Assembly: GCA_015065805.1 (NCBI GenBank)
Contig: SVPN01000015.1
Span: 1-40,709 of the forward strand
Length of the DNA: 40,709 bases
From: Oscillospiraceae bacterium
Lineage (GTDB): Bacteria > Bacillota > Clostridia > Oscillospirales > Acutalibacteraceae
Direction of reading: 5' to 3'
Shown here: one piece after another, positions 18,641 to 27,482 of the stretch
How positions within the stretch are numbered: the stretch's first letter is position 1
Layout of the letters: each line of letters opens with the position of its first letter
Program-made: the position numbers and the translations under genes
The notes under the pieces: model-generated
The model's database searches: none
Told to the model about the DNA's origin: nothing
What the model saw: only the letters and a program-made list of their open reading frames with translations

Positions 18641-18847
18641 TATAATTACCTTATAAAATCACGATTTATGAACAAAAATGAACCGTATTGTGAACAACAC
18701 CCGAGCAACCGTCTTTTTCGCAATCGGGAGGCGGTTTTTGTCGGAAAAGCAGAAAACCCCATATTTTGTGGTAAAAAAACCGAAACATTCTACGACGGCA
18801 CAATTTGTACATTCTGCAGAATTTCTTACCGTTTTTTGGGTTTTCTC

Positions 18848-18876
18848 TTGTAATTTTTGCAAAGAAATGATATAAT
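18848..18876 (+). promoter_or_regulatory. Sigma-A promoter of the phosphodiester glycosidase gene
   Basis: TTGTAA (18848-18853), a 17-base spacer and a perfect TATAAT (18871-18876) precede the TTG start at 18920 by about 45 bases. Confidence 0.8.
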
Positions 18877-18919
18877 AGAATAACAAACAGGAGAAATTCT
18901 GCGAAAAGGAGAGAGCACG

Positions 18920-20194
18920 TTGAAGAGCAGTCGTTTTTGGAAGGGCTTGTTGCTTTCGGGCTTGTGTTTATCGTTTACGGTTGCGGCGGCGGCATCCTCG
19001 GTGACGGAAAGCCGGGAATTGGCAAACGGCGTACAGCTGACGGCGGCGACGGCCACGGTAGGAGATCGCCCGCAGGTGCTGTATACCGTGGAGGCGGATC
19101 CTGACCGCTGTGAGCTGATGATCGGCGGCCCTGTATCGGGCAAATCGCTTGTGCAGGATATGACGGCGGTCACCGAGCGGGAAACGCAAACGGTTGCGGC
19201 GGTCAACGGCGACCATTTCTCCTTTAAAACGGGCATTCCGATGGGAATGTCGATCTCCGACGGCGAGATCCTGACAAATCCGATCCCTGCGTACAACGCC
19301 GACGATTATTATTTTCACGCGCTGGGCATCACCGGGGACGGCACGGTGCTGACGGGTGAAAACCCGACGCTGTATATGCAGTATGCGGTCGGGGAGCACA
19401 TCTGCTCGGTCGATCGCATCAACCGCACGCGCGAAAACTGGAAGGGCGGTCACATCTGCCTGTACACCCCGCGCTACGGCAAAAGCACGGGTACCGATCC
19501 CGTGGGTGTGGAATATCTCATCCGCGTGGATGAAGGACGGGTCGCGGTCGGTACGATGAAGGGCACGATCCTGGCAATCGACGAGGACGGCGATATGCCC
19601 ATCGAAGAGGGGTGCGTTGTGCTGTCGATCCACCTGCTCCGCTATGAAGAAACGGAAATGCTTCACATCGGCGACGAGTTGGAGTTTATGTTCGAATTCG
19701 AGCAGGAGGAATGGAACGATGTCACCTTTGCGGTCGGCGGCAACCGTACGGCGGTCGCGGACGGCGAGGTACAGCTGTTTGAGTATACGGTCGGCGCGTT
19801 TACGGCGGCGGCACCGCGCTCGGCGCTCGGCGTAAAAGCGGACGGCACCCTCGTGCTGGCAACGGCGGACGGCCGTTCGGAAGCGGCGGGCGGTATGACC
19901 GCCAACGAGATGGCGACCTACCTGGCAGAGGAGCTCGGTTGTGAGCACGCCATCCTGCTGGACGGCGGCGGCTCCACGGCTATGGCGGTCGCCGATGACG
20001 CAGGTGTGTTGACGGTCTGCAATGTGCCCTCGGAGGAACGCCCGGTCGGCAACGGCGTGCTGCTGGTGCAAAAGCAGGCAACAGCGGGATCGGATCCCCT
20101 GACGCTGTGGGTGCTGATCGGCGGTGCGGCGGTGATCGCGATCGCGCTTACGGTATTGGCGGTTTTCCTTCGCCGTCATAGTAAAAACAACTAA
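18920..20194 (+). CDS. Membrane-anchored phosphodiester glycosidase (NAGPA-type)
   Basis: A 424-residue protein of the phosphodiester glycosidase family, whose mammalian member uncovers mannose-6-phosphate by removing GlcNAc. Bacterial members are secreted and thought to act on cell-wall or polysaccharide phosphodiesters. Visible features are a signal peptide (about 1-30), NGDHFSF and a glycine-rich GIPMGMSISDG segment, the conserved core RSALGVKADG and ILLDGGGSTAM, and a C-terminal membrane helix (about 390-415) ending in a basic tail. It should therefore be extracellular and membrane-tethered. The start is TTG at 18920, supported by AAAGGAGA just upstream, the promoter at 18848-18876 and the signal peptide beginning there. 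It appears monocistronic. Its substrate cannot be read from the sequence. Confidence 0.85.
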   Translation: MKSSRFWKGLLLSGLCLSFTVAAAASSVTESRELANGVQLTAATATVGDRPQVLYTVEADPDRCELMIGGPVSGKSLVQDMTAVTERETQTVAAVNGDHFSFKTGIPMGMSISDGEILTNPIPAYNADDYYFHALGITGDGTVLTGENPTLYMQYAVGEHICSVDRINRTRENWKGGHICLYTPRYGKSTGTDPVGVEYLIRVDEGRVAVGTMKGTILAIDEDGDMPIEEGCVVLSIHLLRYEETEMLHIGDELEFMFEFEQEEWNDVTFAVGGNRTAVADGEVQLFEYTVGAFTAAAPRSALGVKADGTLVLATADGRSEAAGGMTANEMATYLAEELGCEHAILLDGGGSTAMAVADDAGVLTVCNVPSEERPVGNGVLLVQKQATAGSDPLTLWVLIGGAAVIAIALTVLAVFLRRHSKNN

Positions 20195-20367
20195 ACGGTT
20201 TTGAACATCCGTGCCTGTCGGAAAACCGCCGATTAGGCATATTTGCCAAATACAAGCGCATAAAAATGGTAATAACACATAGAACTGTGCGAAAAATTGC
20301 AAAAATTTCATTCTTAGAACATATTTGATTAACACAAAGAACAAATTTGTATATTGTACAAAATGGC

Positions 20368-20391
20368 AAACGCGTATATCATATACATATG
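20368..20391. promoter_or_regulatory. Dyad upstream of the AraC-type gene (possible operator)
   Basis: GTATAT-C-ATATAC is a perfect dyad, preceded at about 20340-20365 by ACAAATTTGT and TTGTA-N5-TACAA. Such symmetry just upstream of a regulator gene suggests autoregulation. No consensus -35/-10 pair with correct spacing is obvious here. Confidence 0.35.
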
Positions 20392-20429
20392 GTAACTTGT
20401 CTAATTGTCCCTATTTATAGGAGATTTGC

Positions 20430-21350
20430 GTGATTTGCCCGATTTTGTACCCGAAAGGCAGAAAATCTATGGCAAATCGGCTGAATTTCGGCAAGCGGTA
20501 TGAGGACGATCACGCGTTCTTTGATGACCCTCAGCGCTTTCGGTTTGTAGAACTTCACCAAATCGGAGAATTGATCTGCGAGGCGGGCTATGAAGTTCCG
20601 GAGCATCGGCAGACGGTGTTTGAGATCACCTACATCGTGTCGGGAAAGGGCACGGTGACCACGGACGGTCGCACGTTTGCGGTAGAGGACAACAGTGTAT
20701 TCATCAACACGCCCGGTCAGAGCCACATGATCTGTGCCGACCGCGGGACACCGCTTCATTATTGTTATCTCGGTTTCAATTTTATCGGAAGCTATAACGC
20801 CGACCTGGGGCTGGAACGGTTCTTCCGTTCGTGGAACGGCTCGCAGGCGTTCACCGATAAGCGGTTGCTGACGCTGTTTTGGCGCGCTCTTGAGGAAACA
20901 GGCGCACGCGGCGAGTGCTGGCGCACGGTGTTGGGGGCATATGCGGAGCAGATCGTGATGCAGGCATACCGCTCCGGGGAGGAGCGGCTCGGGCTTCGTC
21001 CCGTGGCGGTGGACAGCCGCGCGGGAGATGCGGCGTTTGCGGTGCGCGAATACATCGAGCGCTATTTCCGCGATACGGACGATATCCGCGAGCTGGCGGG
21101 TCGTCTTGGGTACAGCTACACGCATCTGGCGCATGTCTTCAAGGAAAAGACGGGTGTGACGATCGGCGAATACATCCTTTCCAAAAAGATGGAAGAGGCA
21201 AAATGGTATTTGCGCATCGGGCGTCTTTCGGTGTCGCAGATCGCTCTGCGGTTCGGTTACCGCTCGGTGCAGTCGTTCTCCAACAGCTTTAAAAAAGCGG
21301 TGGGTGTGTCGCCGCAGGAATACCGCGCGACGCTTCGGAGCAACGGTTGA
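20430..21350 (+). CDS. AraC-family transcriptional regulator
   Basis: A 306-residue regulator with an N-terminal cupin-like ligand-binding half (about 45-160) and a C-terminal double helix-turn-helix (about 200-302). The latter includes the AraC signature IALRFGYRSVQSFSNSFKKAVGVSPQEYR. GTG at 20430 has AGGAG (20419-20423) at good spacing. The in-frame ATG at 20469 is an alternative with a weaker site. It lies 64 bases upstream of the first solute-binding lipoprotein and points the same way, so it probably controls the sugar-import operon in response to a carbohydrate. The gap between them has no clear -35 box, which fits an activator-dependent promoter or co-transcription. Confidence 0.9.
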   Translation: MICPILYPKGRKSMANRLNFGKRYEDDHAFFDDPQRFRFVELHQIGELICEAGYEVPEHRQTVFEITYIVSGKGTVTTDGRTFAVEDNSVFINTPGQSHMICADRGTPLHYCYLGFNFIGSYNADLGLERFFRSWNGSQAFTDKRLLTLFWRALEETGARGECWRTVLGAYAEQIVMQAYRSGEERLGLRPVAVDSRAGDAAFAVREYIERYFRDTDDIRELAGRLGYSYTHLAHVFKEKTGVTIGEYILSKKMEEAKWYLRIGRLSVSQIALRFGYRSVQSFSNSFKKAVGVSPQEYRATLRSNG

Positions 21351-21414
21351 ACCGATCTGAAAAAGTCCTTTATTATTCAGTATTTATATTTATAGACAAA
21401 GGAGTTGTGAGGAA

Positions 21415-22875
21415 ATGAAAAGGATTCTGTGCGCTTTATTGGCAGTGCTGATGCTGTTCTCGCTGACGGCGTGCACCCAGAGCGGCGGCGGTGTCGATGT
21501 TGACCCGACGGTGGAGGGCTACTTCCACATTCCCGTGACGGGCGAATACGGCGACGGCATTCTCCTGCCTGACCTGAACGACGCTCACGTCACCGTTATG
21601 ATGAGCATCGACTGGTCGTATCTGGAAAGCGGCAACAACCCTGAGGATCCGTTTGCGCAGTATCACGCGACCCTGCTGTGGCGTGAGGCGTACGCTTCTC
21701 AGGAAGGCGATGTCGAGATCATCACCATTACCGAGGATAAGATGACCGACTACCTCGCCACCCAGACCGCTTCGGGCACGGCGCCTGACATTATCCCCGC
21801 AAACGATATGACCTATCCCCAATGGAACGCGTCGGGTCTGACGCAGTCGGTGGAAAAATACGCCGATCACCTCCAGCTGGATGCCAAGAACCCCTACAAC
21901 CCCGAAGAGGGTCTGTACAACCTCCAGCTGATGGAACAGCATTACCAGTGGGGCGGCGAATCGCACGGTGCCGTGACGCTTCCCGAGCCCGACCGTGTGT
22001 ACACCATCTACAACAAGACCAAGTTTGAGCGCTCCGGTCAGACCGATCCTCTCACGCTGTGGGAGAAGGGCGAGTGGAACTGGACCAACTTCGTCAAGAC
22101 GGCGAAGGCGATGACCAACGAGACCGACTTCGGTTTCACCGGCTGGGGTCTGTTCCCGTACAACGCTCCCTACCCGATGGCGAAGCTCGACGAGGAAGGC
22201 AAGGTCAGCCTGTCGATCGACGACACGAAGTATATGCGTTATATGACCGAGGTCTACAACTTCTATCAGACCGATAAAGCCGCCCGTTGCGACTGGTCGC
22301 TGCAGAGCTGGGATAAGCTCTTCCCCGCCGGTACCGACGCGATGGTGTTCTCCACCAAGGCTCGTTTCCAGCAGATCGTGAACAACGCCCGCCGTATGGA
22401 CGGCGATGAGTTCGGCATTGCGCCGGTTCCCGCATTCGATCCCACCGGTGAGACTGTGGGCATCGCGGACGCCAACCTTTGGGCGTACTCGATCTCGGCG
22501 GCATCCCCGAACCCCATCGGTGCCGCAACCTACATCCGCCTCGAGACCCTCGTGTCCCGTAACGCGCAATCGAAGCTTGCGGGTACCACCTGGTATGACA
22601 AGAACCTCACCGAAGCCGAGAAGGCGATGATGGAAGAGACAAAGGACGATCCCGTGTCTATCGATATCATCATCGGTATCGGCGATTGCTACCTCGGCAT
22701 TGTGGATGCGCACATCGTGCCCGCGATGTACTATGTTGCCACTCAGGAATCCGTTCAGGCGATCTTTGACGCACAGAAGAGCGCGCTTCAGGCGGAGTTT
22801 GATGAGTTCAACGAAATGGTCGAGGAAACGGCCGCCGAGCTTGCTGCCAAGCAGGAAGCCGCCGCCGCAGAATAA
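21415..22875 (+). CDS. Extracellular solute-binding lipoprotein 1
   Basis: A 486-residue lipoprotein of the type 1 (carbohydrate) solute-binding family. A signal peptide with lipobox LTAC places the lipidated cysteine at residue 20. The mature protein has typical features of a sugar-binding protein for an ABC importer: aromatic-rich TLWEKGEWNWTNF, the segment GTDAMVFSTKARF and a C-terminal helical region ending in a Glu/Ala-rich tail. It is the tandem paralogue of the next gene, sharing a 28-residue identical run (208-235). The ribosome site AAAGGAG (21398-21404) precedes the ATG by ten bases. It is unusually placed: two binding lipoproteins are followed by a third, much larger one before any permease. 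Confidence 0.9.
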   Translation: MKRILCALLAVLMLFSLTACTQSGGGVDVDPTVEGYFHIPVTGEYGDGILLPDLNDAHVTVMMSIDWSYLESGNNPEDPFAQYHATLLWREAYASQEGDVEIITITEDKMTDYLATQTASGTAPDIIPANDMTYPQWNASGLTQSVEKYADHLQLDAKNPYNPEEGLYNLQLMEQHYQWGGESHGAVTLPEPDRVYTIYNKTKFERSGQTDPLTLWEKGEWNWTNFVKTAKAMTNETDFGFTGWGLFPYNAPYPMAKLDEEGKVSLSIDDTKYMRYMTEVYNFYQTDKAARCDWSLQSWDKLFPAGTDAMVFSTKARFQQIVNNARRMDGDEFGIAPVPAFDPTGETVGIADANLWAYSISAASPNPIGAATYIRLETLVSRNAQSKLAGTTWYDKNLTEAEKAMMEETKDDPVSIDIIIGIGDCYLGIVDAHIVPAMYYVATQESVQAIFDAQKSALQAEFDEFNEMVEETAAELAAKQEAAAAE

Positions 22876-22893
22876 CGCACTGTGTAAACACAC

Positions 22894-22925
22894 ACGCAGG
22901 ATCCTTTTTAAGGGTCCTTTGCGTG
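22894..22925 (+). promoter_or_regulatory. Hairpin after solute-binding gene 1
   Basis: ACGCA plus GGATCCTT pairs with AGGGTCC plus TGCGT around a short T-rich loop, with a small bulge, about 20 bases after the stop codon. No long U-tract follows, so partial termination or 3'-end protection is more likely than full termination. A second small stem (22944-22962, TTCGCGC/GCGCGAA) lies downstream in the same 155-base gap. Confidence 0.5.
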
Positions 22926-23013
22926 CGTTATAGGCAACCCGTCTTCGCGCGATGTGCGCGAAACAACCACACCGACATTTATAGGCCCTTCGGGCTTTGA
23001 ATGTAAATAACAC

Positions 23014-23020
23014 AAAGGAG
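23014..23020 (+). promoter_or_regulatory. Ribosome binding site deciding a TTG start
   Basis: AAAGGAG lies ten bases before TTG at 23031 but only one base before the in-frame GTG at 23022. The spacing and the match with the paralogue's N-terminus both favour TTG. Confidence 0.8.
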
Positions 23021-23030
23021 AGTGACCACC

Positions 23031-24497
23031 TTGAAAAGAGTACTCTGTGCTGTTTTCGCCCTTGTTATGCTGTTCTCCATGACAGCGTGCACCGGCAGCG
23101 GCGGCGGTAACGAAGTCGATCCCACCGTGGAAGGCTACTTCAGTCTGCCTGCTTCCGGCGAATACAGTGACGGTATTATGCTTCCCCAGCTGGAGGACGC
23201 ACACGTTACTGTTATGATGAGCATCGACTGGTCGAACCTGGAGAGCACCAACAATCCGGACGATCCGTACGCTCAGTACCTCGCGACCCTGATGTGGCGT
23301 GATGTTTACGCTTCTCAGGAAGGCGATGTGGAAATCATCACCATCACCGAGGACAAGATGACCGACTATGTCGCGACCCAGACCGCTTCCGGTACGGCTC
23401 CCGACATCCTCCCTGCAAACTATGACCTGACCTACCCGAAGTGGAGCGCGGCCGGCCTGACCGAATCCATCGAGAAGTATGCGGGTCACCTGCAGCTGGA
23501 TGCGAAGAACCCCAACAACCCCGAGGAAGACCTGTACAACCATGAGCTTATGGACAAGTACTTCCAGTGGGGCGGCGAGTCGCACGGCGCGATCACCCTG
23601 GCTGACGTTGACCGCAACTTCATCGTCTACAACAAGACGAAGTTCGAGCGCGCAGGTCAGACCGATCCTCTCACCCTGTGGGAGAAGGGCGAATGGAACT
23701 GGACCAACTTCGTCAAGACGGCGAAGGCTATGACCAATGACACCGATTTCGGTTTCACCGGTTGGGCACTGTTCCCCTACTTCGCTCCGTACCCGATGGC
23801 GGCGCTCGATCAGGAGACCGGTAAGGTCACCCTGTCGATCGACGACACCAAGTACATGCGTTATATGACCGAAGTCTACAACCTCTATCAGACCGAGAAG
23901 GCTGCCCGTTGCGACTACTCGCTGCAGTCCTGGAGCACCCTGTTCCCGGCGGGCACCGACGCGATGGTTCAGACCACCGCTGCGGGCTACAAGAGAATTG
24001 TGGAAGCCGCTACCCGTATGGAAGGCGACACCTTCGGTATCGCTCCCGTGCCGGTGTTTGATCCCACCGGTGAGACCGAGAGCATCGCTACCGCTACCCT
24101 GTGGGCATACTCGATCGCTGCGGCGGCTGAGAACCCCATCGGTGCGGCAACCTACATCCGCCTCGAGACCCTCGTGTCCCGTAACGTTCAGGCGACTCTG
24201 AAGGGCAACACCTGGCTTGACAAGAACCTCACCGAAGCTGAGAAGGCGATGATGGAAGAGGTTAAGGACGATCCCGTGTGCGTCGAAATGATCCGCGGTA
24301 TCGGCGACTGCTACCTGGGCATCGTGGACGCGCAGATCGTGCCCGCTATGTACTACGTGGCAACTCAGGAATCCGTGCAGGCTATCTTCGACTCGCAGAA
24401 GAGCGCGCTGCAGGCACAGTTCGACGAGTTCAACGCAACCGTCGAAGAAGTTGCTGCGGAAGCAGCAGCGAAGGCTGAAGCAGAAAATGCCGGCTAA
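23031..24497 (+). CDS. Extracellular solute-binding lipoprotein 2 (tandem paralogue)
   Basis: A 488-residue solute-binding lipoprotein, lipidated at C20 (lipobox MTAC), closely similar to its upstream neighbour along its whole length at both protein and DNA level. The pair is therefore a tandem duplication. Small differences include one extra residue in PANYDLTYP and one in DQETGK, and several aromatic changes that could tune ligand choice (W/Y after RCD, Y/L in VYN-Y/L-YQT). The start is TTG at 23031: the ribosome site AAAGGAG is ten bases upstream and the resulting MKRVLC start matches MKRILC of the paralogue. It probably delivers a carbohydrate to the permeases encoded downstream. Confidence 0.9.
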   Translation: MKRVLCAVFALVMLFSMTACTGSGGGNEVDPTVEGYFSLPASGEYSDGIMLPQLEDAHVTVMMSIDWSNLESTNNPDDPYAQYLATLMWRDVYASQEGDVEIITITEDKMTDYVATQTASGTAPDILPANYDLTYPKWSAAGLTESIEKYAGHLQLDAKNPNNPEEDLYNHELMDKYFQWGGESHGAITLADVDRNFIVYNKTKFERAGQTDPLTLWEKGEWNWTNFVKTAKAMTNDTDFGFTGWALFPYFAPYPMAALDQETGKVTLSIDDTKYMRYMTEVYNLYQTEKAARCDYSLQSWSTLFPAGTDAMVQTTAAGYKRIVEAATRMEGDTFGIAPVPVFDPTGETESIATATLWAYSIAAAAENPIGAATYIRLETLVSRNVQATLKGNTWLDKNLTEAEKAMMEEVKDDPVCVEMIRGIGDCYLGIVDAQIVPAMYYVATQESVQAIFDSQKSALQAQFDEFNATVEEVAAEAAAKAEAENAG

Positions 24498-24531
24498 TTA
24501 GGGGAATAACCTAAGCAAATCTTTTCGCTGT

Positions 24532-24565
24532 GACCCACAGGGGCGTGCAAACGTCCCTGTGGGTC
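24532..24565 (+). promoter_or_regulatory. Strong intergenic hairpin with GCAA tetraloop
   Basis: A 15-bp stem (24532-24546 with 24551-24565, one G-T wobble) closes on the GNRA tetraloop GCAA. It lies 35 bases after solute-binding gene 2 and 30 bases before the next start. There is no U-tract. The position between binding-protein genes and the rest of the operon fits an RNA-stabilising or processing element that keeps binding-protein mRNA more abundant. Confidence 0.65.
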
Positions 24566-24595
24566 GGCAGTGAATCAGAAAGGGTGACAGGATTC

Positions 24596-27451
24596 ATGAA
24601 ACGAATTCGCCTTTTATCGTGTCTCTTGGCGGCGCTGATTCTGATGAGCGCTGTCCCGATGGCCGGTGCAGCGCAAAACAATGAGTCGGCAGAAGCCACG
24701 CTCGGAGTGTCTGTAGCGGAGGGTACGGAGGATGCCGCACAGGCAGAGAACGAAAATGCGACAAACGTGAAGGTGGGCGCTTACAGCTCGTACCTGAAAA
24801 AGCATAAGGATGCGAAGGAAATCGACGCGTCCGTCCAATTGGTGAAAGCCGCTGTCAGAGCGGATAAGACCAACTCCTTTGTGATGCCGTTTTCCGTGGA
24901 GGAAGAGGGCTTTTACGTGCTGTCCTTCGACTACAAGTACGAAGTGGCAGGCAATAAAAACACCACCTACGACATTCTGATCGACGGTCAGCTGCCTTAT
25001 CAGGAGGCGGCTTCTATGACGTTGAGCCGTATGTGGACCAATGAAACAGAGATCAAGGAGGATACGAACGGCGATGACATCAACCCCAAGCAGGTTGAGG
25101 CACAGATCTGGCGTTCGTATACCTTATATGATAAACAAGGCTATTACGACACGCCCCTGAAGTTCTACCTCACCAAGGGCGCGCACATCCTGACGCTGGC
25201 GATGTCCACCGACTATGTGTCGCTGAACAACGTCACCTTCACCGGTGATCACGCGCTCCCGACGTACGATGAATTCCGCAAGGAGCATTCCTCGGCGAAG
25301 GTGTACGACGGTGAGGAGAATGTCGTGGAGCAGGGTGAAGCGGCACTCTACAAGAGTGAGATGTATCTGATCGCTCAGAACGACATCACCAGCCGTCTGA
25401 CCCAGCCCTACAGTGCCGCGAACATCAAGCTCAACGATTTCGGCGGTGCCAACTGGAAGCTGACAGGCGAGACAGTGGAATGGGAGATCGACGCTCCCGC
25501 CGCCGGCCTGTACAAATACTCCATCCGCTTCCGCCAGAACTTCTATGACGGTGTCAGCGCACACCGCCGCCTCTATGTCAACGGCGTGGTGCCGTTTGAA
25601 GAGGCGAACAAGTTAGAGTTCCCCTACAGCACCGAATGGCAGACCTTCACGCTCAAGAACGAAGCGGGCGAGGATCTGTACATTTACTTAGAAGAAGGTA
25701 AGAACACCATCGCCCTCCAGGTAATGCTCGGCTCGTCCTCCAAGATCGCCGAGGAGCTCCAGGATTCGGTGCGTGAGATGAACACGATCTACCGCGATAT
25801 CATTATGATCACGGGCAGCTCGCCTGACGACTACCGCGATTACAACATCGACGAGCAGATCCCCACCATCCTTACCGACCTGACCAAGGCAAAGGAACGC
25901 CTCGAAGGCATCTCCGCTGAGGTCGCCGCCCAGTACGGCGCGAAGAGCTCGCTGATCGCCAAGATCGCGAACATCACCCGTCAGCTGGACCTGATGCTCA
26001 AGAAGCCCGAGCAGATCTCCAAGAGTGACCGTCTGAGCGCGTTCAAGTCCAACATTTCGACCATCGGTTCGTGGATCTCGATGTTCCGCGAGCAGCCGAT
26101 GGGCATCGACCGTATGGAATTCTACGGCGATAACAACAAAGCTCCCCGCGCCAAGGCGAACTTCGGTGAGAGCTTTATGCACAGCTTCGACCGCTTCGTG
26201 GCGTCGTTCACCAAGGACTACTCCTCGATGGCAATGTCGCAGGACGGCACCTCCACCTCCGTCAACGTGTGGATTCAGGCGGGCCGTGACCAGGCGAACG
26301 TCCTCAAGCAGCTGATCACCTCCGACTTTACGCCGAACAACGGTATCGGCGTGGAGCTCGAGCTGGTTACCGGCGCGATCATCGAAGCAACGCTTGCCGG
26401 CAAGGGTCCCGATGTGGCGCTGTCCCGTGCCAACACCGACCCTGTCAACTTTGCAATGCGTAATGCGCTGTATGACCTTTCCACCTTTGCGGATTACAAA
26501 GAGGTTGAAGACTACTTTGTCGAAGGCGCGATGATTCCCTTCGAGTATAAGGGCGGCGTGTATGCGCTTCCCGAAACGATGTCCTATCAGATGATGTTTG
26601 TCCGTACGGACATCCTCGAAGAACTCAACCTTGAGCTTCCCGAGACCTGGGATGAGCTTCTCACCGAGGTGTATCCGATCGTCAGCCGTAACAATATGGA
26701 GATCGGTATCGGTAATATGAACCAGATCGCGGCGATGAACGCGTCCAACATCTTCACCAACCTGCTCTATCAGATGGGCGGCCAGATCTACAACGACGAG
26801 CTGACCGCAACCGCGCTCGATACGCAGGTCGCCTACCAGGCGTTTGATATGGCGGTTGAGCTGTATGCGGATTACCTGTTCCCGCGTGAGTATGACGCGA
26901 TGAGCCGTTTCCGTACCGGCGAGATGCCCATCCTGCTGGCGGATTACACGATGTACAACGTGTTCTCCATCTCCATCCCCGAGCTCGACGGTCTGTGGGA
27001 GATGCATCCCATCCCCGGCGTGCGTCAGGCGGACGGCAGCATCAACAACGACCAGGCTGCAACGGAGGTTGCCTCGGTGATGTTCAACGGCATCGAGGAT
27101 CCCGAAGCCGGCTGGAAGTTCCTCAAATGGTGGGTCGGCGAAGAGACCCAGGCGGAGTTCGGTACCCGCATCGAAGCCATCCTCGGCTCGGGCGGCCGTT
27201 ACGCCACCGCGAATGTCAAGGCAATGTCCAAGCTGCCCTGGAACGACACCCAGCTGAATGCTCTGAACGAGCAGATGAACAGCCTCGTGTTCGTTGAGCA
27301 GCTTCCCGGCAGTTATTTCACCTCAAGAGCAATCAACAGTGCGTTTATGACCTCTGTTCTGAACACCGAGAACTCGACCGAGCAGCTCCTGTACTGGAGT
27401 GAGCAGATCAATCTCGAATTGACCAGAAAGATTGAGGAATTTTCGGACTGA
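24596..27451 (+). CDS. Large secreted solute-binding protein with N-terminal beta-sandwich modules
   Basis: A 951-residue secreted protein. A signal peptide (about 1-25, GAA-QN) precedes two beta-rich modules (about 75-215 and 270-375) that look like carbohydrate-binding or jelly-roll domains, with repeated YSFRF/FDYKY-type strands and conserved aromatics. A helical linker (about 385-545) follows. From about 553 to the end is a type 1 solute-binding domain with GKGPDVALSRANTD, GGVYALPETMSYQMMF and LPETWDELL, all typical of oligosaccharide-binding proteins. There is no lipobox, so it may be held by its partners or released. ATG at 24596 was chosen over an upstream GTG because AAAGGG precedes it and the signal peptide starts there. 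It leads directly into the first permease pair. Confidence 0.85.
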   Translation: MKRIRLLSCLLAALILMSAVPMAGAAQNNESAEATLGVSVAEGTEDAAQAENENATNVKVGAYSSYLKKHKDAKEIDASVQLVKAAVRADKTNSFVMPFSVEEEGFYVLSFDYKYEVAGNKNTTYDILIDGQLPYQEAASMTLSRMWTNETEIKEDTNGDDINPKQVEAQIWRSYTLYDKQGYYDTPLKFYLTKGAHILTLAMSTDYVSLNNVTFTGDHALPTYDEFRKEHSSAKVYDGEENVVEQGEAALYKSEMYLIAQNDITSRLTQPYSAANIKLNDFGGANWKLTGETVEWEIDAPAAGLYKYSIRFRQNFYDGVSAHRRLYVNGVVPFEEANKLEFPYSTEWQTFTLKNEAGEDLYIYLEEGKNTIALQVMLGSSSKIAEELQDSVREMNTIYRDIIMITGSSPDDYRDYNIDEQIPTILTDLTKAKERLEGISAEVAAQYGAKSSLIAKIANITRQLDLMLKKPEQISKSDRLSAFKSNISTIGSWISMFREQPMGIDRMEFYGDNNKAPRAKANFGESFMHSFDRFVASFTKDYSSMAMSQDGTSTSVNVWIQAGRDQANVLKQLITSDFTPNNGIGVELELVTGAIIEATLAGKGPDVALSRANTDPVNFAMRNALYDLSTFADYKEVEDYFVEGAMIPFEYKGGVYALPETMSYQMMFVRTDILEELNLELPETWDELLTEVYPIVSRNNMEIGIGNMNQIAAMNASNIFTNLLYQMGGQIYNDELTATALDTQVAYQAFDMAVELYADYLFPREYDAMSRFRTGEMPILLADYTMYNVFSISIPELDGLWEMHPIPGVRQADGSINNDQAATEVASVMFNGIEDPEAGWKFLKWWVGEETQAEFGTRIEAILGSGGRYATANVKAMSKLPWNDTQLNALNEQMNSLVFVEQLPGSYFTSRAINSAFMTSVLNTENSTEQLLYWSEQINLELTRKIEEFSD

Positions 27452-27482
27452 ACCATTTTGAGAAAGAAGGAGGTCACGGATC

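Larger units (their letters stand above)
18531..18919. other. Divergent promoter region
   Basis: This 389-base AT-rich intergenic region separates the minus-strand VWA/tubulin-like operon from the plus-strand phosphodiester glycosidase gene. It carries one good sigma-A promoter for each direction and a leader hairpin on the minus side, each listed separately. The central part (about 18645-18840) shows no reading frame with a ribosome site and no structure I could assign. Confidence 0.7.

Noticed and set aside
25688-27007. 439-codon minus-strand open frame opposite the large binding protein
   Set aside because: Shadow frame; the plus-strand protein has a signal peptide and a recognisable solute-binding domain.
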